DNA from: Cercis canadensis
Taxonomy: Eukaryota; Streptophyta; Magnoliopsida; Fabales; Fabaceae
Direction: 5' to 3'
Assembly (NCBI GenBank): GCA_003255065.1
Contig: QAOA01002234.1
Coordinates: 303,558-367,557 of the forward strand
Length of the DNA: 64,000 nucleotides
A program made the translations under genes and the position numbers. A model generated the notes under the pieces. It was not told the origin of the DNA. It worked only from the letters and a program-made list of their open reading frames with translations, and did not search any database. Below, in pieces: positions 53,631 through 64,000 of the stretch. Positions within the stretch are counted from its first letter, which is position 1; every line of letters starts with the position of its first letter.

Positions 53631-54022
53631 CAATTCCTTGTACTTTTAAGCTTATGTAACAATTGTTATGATTTGAAATTTAGTATATTGCATCGCTTTC
53701 AATGAAATGAATGGAATTATCTTGGTATATAGACCTTTGTTGGCTTCTTGTGTTTAGTGATTTTTTATGATGAGCAAAACTGTTTTTGCGAAAATCACTA
53801 TAAGTTATATTACCTAATAGGGAACTATATGTTCTTATCAGGTGATATAATCTTTGTATGTCTATGAATGCCCGAGAAACATAAAGTCTTATTAGTGGTT
53901 CTAATCCAAATAGGTTGGGCTCATTTATCAATCAATGGACTCAAAGCGAGATAGAGTTCATTTTCTTTCTTTTTGTCATCTATTTCTTATTGGTTGTTCA
54001 AAGAAACTTAAGCTCAATCAAA

Positions 54023-56065
54023 ATGTCAATCGTACTAAGATCCAGAACCATCACTATTATGGAAGAAAATCAAGAACAGGGTCACAATCTTAGGGCCAAG
54101 GTTGAGGAATTGAAATCTTATATGAACAAAATAATGAAGCTTTTCACTGAAAGCTTGAAGCTTTTCACTGAAAGCTTGAAGCTGAAGGATGTGGCTGAGG
54201 GGCCAAGTGGTGTCAATTTTCCCCTAATCTCCCAGATAACACCTTTCTTGACATATTTGTCAAATGAGGCAACTTTTGTAACCTTCACTCTGATATGGGT
54301 TATGCCTTCACACATGATGGCTCCTACATCTACATTGAACATGGTTCTGACCTAAATTTTCCAATTCCACATGTCACCCAACCATTGAACATATTATACA
54401 CTTTATCCCAACCACCTTTGTTTACCTTGATTGAGCCTTCAATAGGAATTTTTTTCAATCCAAATGAGAATCAGGGTGGTGTTTACACCTACACCCATCC
54501 TATCACCCACTACACTTCTCACTTTAACTCTTAAGAATCACCAGTGGCAATCCCCTTGGGGAAGGAGAAAGATGAGTAGGAGAAAGAAAAAAAATGAGAG
54601 TTAAGCTTATGGAGAAAAGACAGTACTCTCTAGAGGAACAATTGCGAACTATGCAAGGCGTGGGATCATGTGGGTTTGTTTATTTAGAACATTTATGTCT
54701 TGTTATGGATGTCATCATCCTAAAAGACTTCAAGATGCCAAACCTAGCAAAGTATGATGGGAATTTTGACCTTTATCTCCATTTGCTAGCCTACTGTACC
54801 AAAATGTCTATATGATCTAGAGATGATAAATTCCTTGTCCATTTATTCTCAAAAAGCTTGCAAGGACCTTGCTTAGAATGGTATCTTCGATTGGATAAAT
54901 CCAAGACTCAAAGTTGGAAGATACTGGCTGAAACTTTCATAAGGCAATACAAGTTCAATAGAAACAATGCACCTATAAGAGAGTAACTAAGGGGCATGCA
55001 AAAAAAAGGCTGGACAGACCTTCAAAGAATATGCTTAGAAGTGGAGAACGTTAGCGGCTCAGGTTCAACCCTTGTTTACTGAAGCTGAAATGTGTACTTA
55101 CTTTATCAATACCCTGGAGTCACCATATTATGGGATAATGATTGGGAACTCTTCTAATGACTTTGTTGATTTGATTAAGATTGGAGAGAGGAATGAATAA
55201 GGAATCAAAGAAGGAAAGCTGCAAGGGGCTCATTCTGAGGGAAATGGTTCTAGCCAAAAGAAATGAGGTTTTCAAAAAAAAAAAAAGGTGAGGTGAATTG
55301 GGTGCAGACACCAGGGGCACCTTGATACTTTCAACCTAGAGGACCACATTATTCTCTAGACCCTGCTTTTTCACCTTCATACCAAGTCAACACATGTCCT
55401 TCACCTTATCCACAATATACGCCTAATCTTCTACCATCCTCAACATCATTTGTCCCAACTTATCAAGCTCCCCCATAGAATCATCCCCATAATTATCCGA
55501 CAACACGTTATAACCCACCAGGCCAAATTACCCAGGTTACAAGAACCAACCTCGTCCCCCTTTTAGAGATGAACATTTTCCTCAAATTTCCATAACCAAA
55601 GCTGAGTTGTTCAGGAAATTGTATGATGCCCATGTGATAGCCCCCAACCTACAACCCATTTTCAAATATCTTTCCCTCATTGGTATAACTCAAGCCTCAA
55701 GTGAGAATATCATAGAGGCACAATCGGACACTCAATTAAAGACTGCCCTGGTTTTAAGCATAGAGTGCTATATTTGATTAATCAATGAGTGATTAAGCTT
55801 GAGGAGATTAGAGCTAAACCTAATATGGATTCTAACCCTTTGCCAAATCATGGGCAATGACTAGTGTGAATGCCATTAGTGGAGAATTAGAGAATGTTAG
55901 GAAAATCATCGATGTTAAGATTCTTATGAAAAAGGTGTGGGAGAGCCTAAAAATAGCTAGTTACGACTTGAGTGTTCATTGTAAGAGGATGAATGAACAA
56001 AATAAATATGATTATGAATCATTTTGTGAGCATCATCAGAGTTTGGACTATGACATAGAGAATTA
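54023..56065 (+). pseudogene. gypsy gag polyprotein (decayed)
   Basis: Begins MSIVLRSRTITIMEENQEQG. The retrotransposon gag domain is at about 54745-55200: FKMPNLAKYDGNFD, DDKFLVHLFSKSLQGPCLEW, WKILAETFIRQYKFNRNNAP. A Pro/Tyr-rich linker with stops follows (55330-55560), then the segment leading to the knuckle-like block (ALVLSIECYI, NPLPNHG, VNAISGEL). A short internal duplication repeats KLFTESL within about 30 bases at 54138. Many frameshifts. Confidence 0.78.
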
Positions 56066-56689
56066 TTAGGACTTTAAATACGAGGCATAAAAATTGATTT
56101 TACTAGGTGTTTTGAGGCTTGAAAAGAATAACAATGTTGTTAATGGGGATATCAATGTTATAGGGGATGAGTTACTGGTTTTCAAAATTTTTATTCTCAA
56201 GGTATTGTCGAGTTCACAACCTAGTCAGGCACAACCAGATGTCATTATACTAGTGCCAAATCATTTTCCTTATGAGAGTAATCATGCAGTGCCATGGAAC
56301 TATGGGGTAAAAGTGGTGTCTACTAAGGAAAAGGCTCTAAGGGACTGTTCAGACTAGTTGAATTTGAAAAAAGAAATAAAGTCAAGTGCGATTACCAACG
56401 TAGTAAGGATTGAGGGAATAACCAAAAGTGGGAGGTGTTATCTTCCGGAAAAATTAGAACGCTAAAGGAAAGAAAAGGAAAGACTATGATTGAAGGAATA
56501 GAGCATATCCTAATCAAAGGAGGAGATAATCAAGAGGGCTACAATGAGGAACATGAATTTTTGAAAATAATGAGATAGAGTGAGTATGACGTGCTCGAGT
56601 AAATGAGGAAAACCCAGCTCGTATTTCTCTCTTGTCTCTTATTATAAGTTCAGAATCTCATAGAAGAGCCATGTAAAATTTTTTAGATC

Positions 56690-57280
56690 AAGCTTATGTC
56701 CATTTAGACATCACTCCAGAGAAGTTTGGAAATATGGTGAACTTTATCAGGAATGTCAGCATGATCTCATTTTCTGACGAGGAACTTATGTCGGGTGCAA
56801 GGAACCATACTAAGGCTCTTTACATTACTCTGAAATGTGAAAGACATATAATGGCAAAGGTTCTTATTGATAATGGGTCTACCCTAAATGTACTTCCTTA
56901 TTCAGCCTAGATGCAGCTGTCGGTAAACCTATATTCTATCTAAACTGGCAACATGGTGGTGAGAACTTTTGATTGAACTAAAAGGGAGGTGCTAAGAGAT
57001 ATCCTACTTCAGCTTGAAATTAGGCCTGGCAAGTTTGATGTTTATTTTCAAGTAATGGACATAGATCTTCCTTACACAATGCTATTAAGAAGGCTATGGA
57101 TACATGTTGCTGGAGTAGCGTCATCTACTTTACACCAGAGGCTAAAGTATATTAATGATGGAAGGGTAATAACCGATAAAAGGGAAAAGGCGATGCTTGC
57201 GAGCAAGCCTAGTTCTTTTCCATACATAGAATTAGCAGATCAAGCATTTGAATCTTCTTTTCAATCCTTGGAATTAGACT
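56690..57280 (+). pseudogene. gypsy aspartic protease region
   Basis: LDQAYVHLDITPEKFGNMV, then the active-site loop VLIDNGSTLNVLPYS (DNG rather than DTG, usual in this lineage). After stops it continues REVLRDILLQLEIRPGKFDV, YFQVMDIDLPYTMLLRRLWI and GVASSTLHQRLKYIND. The conserved LLGRPWIH has become LLRRLWIH. Confidence 0.8.
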
Positions 57281-58100
57281 AGTGTGGTGTGAAGAGGTCA
57301 CAAGGGAAAAGGGATGTTAACCAGGTAGTAGCCAGAATCATGGAGAATAATGGTTTTTAGATTGGGAAAGGCTTGGGGTTAATCTACAAGGCATTATCGC
57401 ACCTATTTCACTTCTTACGAATGTTGGCAAGCAAGGGTTTGGATATGAGCCCTCCAAGGGTGAGTTGTTAGAGTATCCCCGTTAGCAAGAAGAATGCCAA
57501 AAGGAAGAAACAAGGATGATCCCTCATCTTCAAGAGACCTTTGATGCACCGACTGCACCTTCTATCACTCATGGGCCTAAGTATACTGTGAATACCCTAA
57601 AAAGTTATCATGAGAATAGCTGTTGGATTTGACCCTGCGGTGATGAGGAACAATTGAACAACTAGGAGATGGAGCCAGTGCCAGACATGGTTCATTTTGA
57701 GTAATAATTGTTTATGTTTTTTTATTTTCATGTGACTGAAGTCCAAAGTCATTTTAACTTTATCATTTGATGTAGTGGGCCATGTTTTATTTAAAAGTTT
57801 TAATGAAGCAATTTTTCATAGAGCTTTGATTCTCTTCTGCCTGTCATTTTATTCTTACTCTATTCTTCATTTATTAATCATTGCCATATTTTTTATTTAT
57901 TTCCTAGGAGGCTTGTTAGCATGGATCTACTACCCCAATAGGAGGCTTATGTACATCTAATAATTGATTTTCATATTGAATTTGATGTGGAGGGTTATAA
58001 CTCTGATGATGACATGAAACTTTATGATAAGTTTGTAAAAATGGTCTAGTCATCTGAAAAGGCAATAAGTCCCCACAATGAACAAGTCTAGATAATAAAC

Positions 58101-59200
58101 TTGGGCACTGAGGAAGAAAATATGGAATTGAAATTTGTTGACAACTTGGAAAAAGAAGAAATGATTACTCTATTCAAAGAGTATTTGGATGTTTTTACTT
58201 GGCCTTACCAAGACATGCCGGGTCTTGACTCCAGTATTGTATCTCATAAGATCCCATTGTATCATGATTGCAAACCGGTCAAACAAAAGTTTAGACGGAT
58301 GAGGCCAGAAATATCCAATAAGATAAAAGAAGAATTGATCAAGCAAATAGAGGTAGGGTTCTTAGAAGTGTCAACTTATCCTGAATGGGTTGTCAATATA
58401 GTTCCAGTACCTAAAAAGGATTGACAGATAAAAATTGTGTAGACTTTCGAGATCAGAATAGAGTCAGTCCTAAAGATGACTTCCTTTTGCCTCATATAAA
58501 TGTGTTGGTTGACAATACGACAAAAAATCATCGGCATTCATTCAACGTTGAGGCAACCTATCAAAGGGCTATGGTCACATTATTTCATGACATGATGCAT
58601 AAGGAGATTGAAGTTTATGTGAATGATATGGTGGTCAAGTCAATTGATAGGGAGTCATGTTGACATTATTCGAAAGCTGTTTGAAAGATTGAGAAAGTAC
58701 AAGCTGAGGTTAAATTGTTCCAAATGCACTTTTGGTGCAACAACTCGAAGGTTGCTAGGTTTTATTGTTAGCAGAAAATGGATTGAAGTGGATCCAGATA
58801 AGGCTAAAGCAATTCAAGAAATGCCACCTCTAAGGTTAGAAAAGGAAGTGTGCAGTTTCATTGGAAAACTTAACTACATAGCCAGATTAATCTCTAACCT
58901 CACATATACTTGTGAGTCGATCTTCAAACTCTTAAAGAAACACAATCCGAATGAGTGGAATGAGAAATTTCAGGAAGCTTTCAAGAATGTCAAAGAGTAT
59001 TTGCTTAATCATCTGGTGCTTGTGTCTCTAATTCAGGGAAAACCTCTTATTCTATACCTGACTGTGTTACAAGAGTCAATGGGAAGTGTGTTAGGGCAGC
59101 ATGATGAAGGAGGAAGGAAGAAGAAAAGAGAGAGCAATTTATTACTTGAGCAAGAAGTTCACAGACTACAAGACAAGATATGTTCTCGTAGAAAAAACTA
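58101..59200 (+). pseudogene. gypsy reverse transcriptase, internally deleted
   Basis: N-terminal RT part ENMELKFVDNLEKEEMITLF and KFRRMRPEISNKIKEELIKQ up to VVNIVPVPKKD is open to 58424. The next frame gives VDFRDQNRVSPKDDFLLPH. About 50 residues including the second palm motif are then missing: RHSFN joins straight to ATYQRAMVTLFHDMMHKEIE. The catalytic box reads YVNDM instead of YVDDM. The thumb/connection (LRKYKLRLNCSKCTFG, then EVCSFIGKLNYIARLISNLT) is in the third frame. Confidence 0.85.
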
Positions 59201-59204
59201 GTTG

Positions 59205-59960
59205 CGCTTTAATCTGAGTGGCTACTAGGCTTCAACAATACATGTTATATCGTACCACTTGGTTCATCTCTCTTATGGATCCTGTCAAGTTCATCTTTGA
59301 AAAACCTTATCTCTCTGGGTGGTTAGCAAAATGACAAATTATCCTTTATGAATATGACGTGGTGTATATGACCAAGAAGGCAATAAAATGGAGTGTAATT
59401 GCTAACCATTTGGTTGAAAGCCCTATTGATGATTATCAGCCCATGAAATTCGAATTCCCAGATAAGGACATTCTTGCAATTGAATAGGAGACTGATGAAA
59501 AAGAAGCAAGATGGAAGATGTACTTTGATGGGGAGGTAAATGTGGATGGGAAAAAAGGATAAGAGCTGTAATTGTATTGCCAAAAAGGAAGCAATTCCAG
59601 ATAGCCATCAAGTTGGAATTTGGTTGTACTAATAATGTGGCTGAATATGAAGCTTGTATTAGGGGTTTGCAAGCAACCTTAGATTTAAAAATTTACACTT
59701 TGGATATTTTCGGGGATTCTGCACTTATCACCTATAAGGTGAAAGGGGAATGAGAAACTAAAGACCTAAAATTAATTCCATACCAGAGATATTTGACACA
59801 GTTGATTGAGAAATTTGAGAATATCACTTTTTCTCATTTTACTCGTGACAAAAATCAGTTTGCTGATGCCTTGGCAACTTTGGTAGTAATGACCATCCTC
59901 GATTGTGAAATAGTTGTGCAACCTGTACAAGTGAAATTAGAAGATAAGCCTGCCTACTGT
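59205..59960 (+). pseudogene. gypsy RNase H region
   Basis: RLQQYMLYRTTWFISLMDPV, KFIFEKPYLSGWLAK, then DYQPMKFEFPDKDILAIE and WKMYFDGEVN. After a shift NNVAEYEACIRGLQATLDL and DIFGDSALITYKVKGE, closing NQFADALATLVVM. RNase H removes the RNA strand of the RNA-DNA hybrid. Stops and shifts throughout. Confidence 0.78.
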
Positions 59961-60079
59961 TGAAATGTAGAAGAAGAGCCTGATGGTCACCCTTGGTATC
60001 ATGATATCATGTAGTACATCAAACTTGAAGAGTACACAAGTGGGGCAAATGAAAATGGTAAAAAGACTATCTGACGTAT

Positions 60080-61240
60080 GGCACTAGGATTCTTTTCTAG
60101 CAAAGATATTCTTTATAATAAAAGTCACAATGACACGCTATTACTGTGTGTTGATGCATAGGAAGCTAATCGTATTTTGAGTATTGTTCATGATGGAATA
60201 TGTGTCACTCATTCAAATGGTCATATGATGACCCGAAAAGTCTTAATAGTTAGGTATTACTGGATGACAATAGAGAGAGATTGTATTAATTACTTCAATA
60301 AGTGCCATAAATGGAAGATTTATGCAAATCACATTAATGTTCCACCATTTCCTCTTCACAATTTGATGACACCCTGACAGTTCTCGATGTTGGGAATCGA
60401 TGTCATAGGATCCATTAATCCAAAGGCCTCTAATAAGCATTGTTTCATCTTGGTGGCAATTGATTATTTCATAAAATGGGTAGAAGTGGCTTCATAAGTG
60501 AAAATGACCTAAGAAGCAGTTGCTAAATTCTTAAAGATGATTATTTGTCGCTATGAGCAACCTAAGAGGATCATCACAGAAAATGCCCCCAAATTTGAAT
60601 GGTGTCGAAATACAAAAAAAGTTGTACAATCAATTTACAATTAAGCATCATAATTTTTCACCCTATGGGCCCCAAATGATTGAAGTTGTCGAGACTGCCA
60701 ATAAAAACATCAAGAAAATAATCAAGAATATAGTGATAACTTACAAAGATTGGCACGAGAAGCTTCCTTACGCATTGAATGTCTATCGTACAGCTATCCG
60801 ATCTTCAACTAGGGCAACACCTTATTCTCTGGTGTATGGCGTGGAAGCTATTACTCTAATAGAAGTGGAGATCCTTTCATTTAGAGTTCTAATGGAAACT
60901 GAGCTGGAAGAATCGAAATGGGTGAGAGTTAGGTATGAGCAATTGAATATGATTGAAGAAAAAATGTTGACTATAATTTATCTTGGACAATTATACCAAC
61001 AAAGGATGATTATGACCTTTAATAAGAAGGTTCAACCTTGGGAAATCCAATCACGAGATTTGGTGTTGAAGAAGATTCAAACACATCAAGAAGATGCTTG
61101 AGGAAAATGGGCCCCAACTTATAACGGGCCGTACATGGTTAAACATGCATTTTTAGGCGGAGCATTAGTCCTTATAAACATGGAAAGTCAATAGCTCCCT
61201 AGGCCTATAAATTCTGATTCAATTAAAAGATATTACTCAT
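60080..61240 (+). pseudogene. gypsy integrase, no chromodomain
   Basis: Zinc-binding region HDGICVTHSNGHMMTRKVL and DCINYFNKCHKW; the last Cys of the HHCC set is Trp. The catalytic core has FSMLGIDVIGSINPK (first Asp), then IITENAPKFEW, where Glu replaces the usual Asp. Next is GPQMIEVVETANKNIKK (third acidic residue), and WHEKLPYALNVYRTAIRSST. The C-terminus, TYNGPYMVKHAFLGGALVLI then RPINSDSIKRYYS, is typical of the Tat branch. Stops at several places. Confidence 0.83.
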
Positions 61241-61249
61241 GAAAGAAAG

Positions 61250-61430
61250 AGCCCGTTAGATTGAAAACCCAAAAAGGCTGTCTAGACAAAAATTAGGGCA
61301 TTAAAAAAAAAGGCCCGCTAAGCTAAAAACCCAAAAGGGCAGTTTAGGAAAAAAATTAGGGCGTCGAAAAACTCGCTAGGCTAAAAATCCGAGAGGGAAG
61401 TCTGAACAAAGAGGGATACATAGAACAATA
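61250..61430 (+). repeat. short degenerate repeats after integrase
   Basis: Three units of about 60 bases, each built on 'aaaaccc.aaa.gg.cagt' and 'aaaaattagggc.t'. Similar tails follow the polyprotein in related gypsy elements. Confidence 0.6.
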
Positions 61431-62329
61431 CTAGAAGTCAAAGGTAAACCTTGATGACACAACGTAATTCATGAGAAAGTTGGGAAATTTGTACTCTATC
61501 ACCACAGGGTTAAATGGTCACGTCAAATAAGTATAAGTCATATCCAATGCAATATGAGAATCAATCAAGTTGGACATTGAATAGTTAAAAACTGGGGCAA
61601 ATTTTTCAATCCGTGTGGCTTCTGTGTTCCTCGTCTCGAACTATATAGGCTTTAATTCCTCTTCGAGGATACGTAGACACTTACCTAGTAGGGCAAATCC
61701 AACATCATAAAATTCCCATACTAGGGCAATTAGCCTTCTATGTATTGATGATACATCTTTCTTGATTTGGTTTCCTCAAAGGGTGTAATCTTTTACTCTT
61801 TGTTTACATAAAAGAAGTTAGTTTATTGAATTAATTTCTTTCTATTATTCATTTGCTTTGTGTTAAAACTACATAATTATTGCTTTGAATAAAATATGAG
61901 TGAATTTTCATAATGGCATATTCAATTATTCTTAAAGGGACCTCGTTGACTTGGCTTTCAAATTTCAAAGGAATATAAATTTTTGATCATAGTAAGGTTT
62001 CAGATCTACTAAAGGGGATAAAAGGGGAAGTAAGAAAACAAAGGATGCAAATAGGAAAAAGAGATAAACTTTATGCAATTTATTCAAAAGAGATTTGACT
62101 TTATCATTCTTGGAAAAAAAAAAAAAGAATGGTTTTACAAAGACAAGAAATATCAAAGGTCCTTAGGGGAAGGAGATGTATGTGAACGGATTGACCTTTT
62201 AAAAGAACAAATTTTGATTGAGCCAAATGTTTCTCGAGAGGATCAATTATGTTTTATCTCAAGGCCACAAGGTATATTTCGAACAGAATTTACAATTTCA
62301 TGCCAATCTCCAGGCTCAAACATTGGTTT

Positions 62330-62760
62330 TAAATTTCTAGCCAATTTAAAGTTCCTACCAATTTATAATTTTCTGTCAATTTATAATTTCTTGCCAATTT
62401 AAAGTTCTTGTCAATTTACAATTTTCTGCCAATTTACAATTTTTTGCCAATTTAAAGTTCCTATCAATTTACAATTTCCTACCAATCTCCAGGCTCAAAC
62501 CCTGGTTTTAAATTTTCAGTACAATTTCTTGTCAATCTCCAGGCTCGAACCCTTGGTTTTAAATTTTCAGCTAATTTACAATTTCTTGCCAATTTAAAGT
62601 TCCAGCCAATTTATAATTTTAAGCCAATTTACAATTTTTTGCCAATTTTAAATTTCAAGCCAATTCCCTAGCTCGAACATTGGTTTTAAATTTCCTACCA
62701 ACTTACAATTTTTTGCCACTTTAAAGTTTATGTCAATTCTCAAATCCCTATATGTTTTAA
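62330..62760 (+). repeat. tandem minisatellite upstream of the 3' LTR
   Basis: A unit of about 18-20 bases, 'gccaatttacaattttct', repeats many times with variants. It is interleaved with three or four copies of a longer block 'tctccaggctcgaacccttg', 'ttttaaattt'. Such arrays before the 3' LTR are common in Tat/Ogre elements. Confidence 0.85.
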
Positions 62761-62902
62761 ATTCCTCACTATTCTTTAGATTTGAGCACCAACACTTGAT
62801 ATTTTGTTTCTCAGACAAAATACTTGTCTTTTATCTTTACATATTTTTATATGAAAACCTGAAAAGCAAGAGCTTAACATGTTATTCTAATAGAAAACAT
62901 GT

Positions 62903-62915
62903 AAAGAGGGGCAAT
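62903..62915 (+). other. polypurine tract
   Basis: 'aaagaggggcaat' directly before the TG of the 3' LTR; plus-strand priming site for reverse transcription. Confidence 0.65.
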
Positions 62916-64000
62916 TGTAAACACCGTATTTTGTCCGTGTCTTTTTTGTAATATAAGAAAATTTGATTCTTGAAAAAGAGATAAATTTTTAATTTTTTAT
63001 TATTACTTTTTATATTGTTGTTTAGGCATTTGTAATAAAGTAAATCTTAGTCTTACTATCCTAGCCTAGCCCATTGTTAATTTAGCCCAATTTCTTCTCT
63101 GGCCCATTATTTAATATTTAGAATTTTGCAAGTGATAAATAATAAAAAAGAGGAAAAGAAATTATGTTAATAAATTTTGGCATAACTAAATCTAGGAGAA
63201 CCAATGGGGAGCAAAGATTAGATTTTCTTCACTCCCTATTAGTCCAAGTTTATGCACATTATCCTTATTAAGTAAATAACTAAATCAAAAGGAAGAAAAA
63301 AAAAATAGACTAAAAGAAAGGAAAGGGTCTTGGGCGGCAAGCCAAGGCGGGCAAAATGGAAAATTGGAAAGGAAAAAGAAATATCTAAAGGAGGGGGTGT
63401 GTGCATGAAGAAGAAGCCAAGAAAAGGAAAAGAAATGTTGAGCTAGAACCAGAGGAGGGAAGAAAGAAGAAAAAGGAGAATGAGGACTGGAGAAATCCAG
63501 ATAGAGAGGAAAGATTTCTTTCACCAAGGTTAGCTTCAGCCCATTGTTTTTCTTCCTTCGTATTTAATTTGGTGCATTGATTTTTCTTTGTTGTAGATTA
63601 CTCATCTTTAAAGTTTCATTTGATTCCATCAAATCTGTCTAAGATTACTGTTATTCTATTTGAGTTTTCTCATTTCTCCCCACTGTTTCACCATTCTCCT
63701 TCAGTGACCCTTGGTGTTTGGAAGCTCAGTGAGCTATAATGGGTAGGAGGGTATTAATGTTTGGCCCCCTTTACCTTGGTTCTAATTTCTTTTTCCCATT
63801 GGTAATATTATTTTCCTGTGGTTTTGTTGCATTTATATATGTTTGGCATATTTTATCTCTTGTTGGTTATTCTATTTCTTTATTCGGTTCTGCTCTTTAT
63901 TTTATTTTATTTTTCTTATCTTCTTGTTTATTCATTCTTGTTGTTGGGTAATTGGGTTTGTTCTATTTATATTCCTTTTCATTTCACATTTTGTTATGTA
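62916..64000 (+). repeat. 3' LTR of the gypsy element (first 1,085 bases)
   Basis: Aligns from its first base with 46911 onwards. The homopolymer-T tract at 47903-47952 of the 5' LTR is replaced here by ordinary T-rich sequence. Continues past the window. Confidence 0.85.

Larger units (their letters stand above)
46911..64000 (+). mobile_element. Tat/Ogre-like Ty3/gypsy retrotransposon (runs off the window)
   Basis: In order: 5' LTR, degenerate primer site, an extra ORF1, gag, protease, RT, RNase H, integrase, a non-coding 3' region with tandem repeats, a polypurine tract and the start of the 3' LTR. The protease LIDNGS motif, the extra ORF before gag, the absence of a chromodomain and the long LTR fit the Tat/Ogre branch. 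Stops, frameshifts, deletions and lost catalytic residues mean it cannot move by itself. The outer target duplication is not visible. Confidence 0.88.

Overview
The window is nuclear DNA from a flowering plant, most likely a eudicot. It is very AT-rich, its genes have introns, and it is crowded with plant-type transposable elements: Ty1/copia, Tat/Ogre-like Ty3/gypsy, hAT, CACTA, foldback MITEs and tRNA-derived SINEs. The leucine-rich-repeat receptor kinase remnants look most like rosid or legume homologues as I remember them, but the species cannot be fixed from sequence alone. There is nothing bacterial and no CRISPR array.

Left part (1-40.2 kb): a segmental tandem duplication. Unit A (about 1-14.4 kb) and unit B (about 25.66-40.2 kb) each carry, in order, a minus-strand cytokinin dehydrogenase (CKX) gene with a 132-bp tandem repeat upstream, the 3' end of a plus-strand LRR receptor-kinase pseudogene, and the 5' LRR exon of a second receptor-kinase pseudogene. 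The CKX gene of unit B (22393-28684) can be followed through all five exons. They add up to a 513-residue reading frame once an inserted copia LTR and a duplicated exon 2 are set aside. For the CKX gene of unit A only exon 1 and part of intron 1 lie in the window. The kinase genes are all dead: frameshifts, a lost catalytic loop and copia insertions. The two units differ by lineage-specific insertions, including a truncated copia at 7.8-10.65 kb in A and an internally deleted copia at 37.6-39.2 kb in B.

Between the units (14.4-22.4 kb) lie a copia gag fragment, an LRR fragment, a 5'-truncated hAT transposon with an internal 754-bp tandem duplication, a SINE and unassigned AT-rich DNA.

Right part (40.2-64 kb): a copia gag fragment in reverse, then gypsy-type LTR sequence split by a 1,706-bp CACTA element. 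That element carries a two-exon piece matching the C-terminus of augmin subunit 1 (HAUS1). From 46.9 kb to the window end is one large Tat/Ogre-like gypsy element: a 3.5-kb 5' LTR, an extra ORF1 of the plant-mobile-domain type, gag, protease, RT, RNase H, integrase, 3' tandem repeats, and the start of the 3' LTR. It is decayed throughout.

Assembly caveat: most of the single Ns (9460, 10580, 34312, 50641, and less clearly 23899) are flanked by near-identical direct copies. They look like contig joins where overlapping ends were not merged, so several local duplications are probably artefacts.
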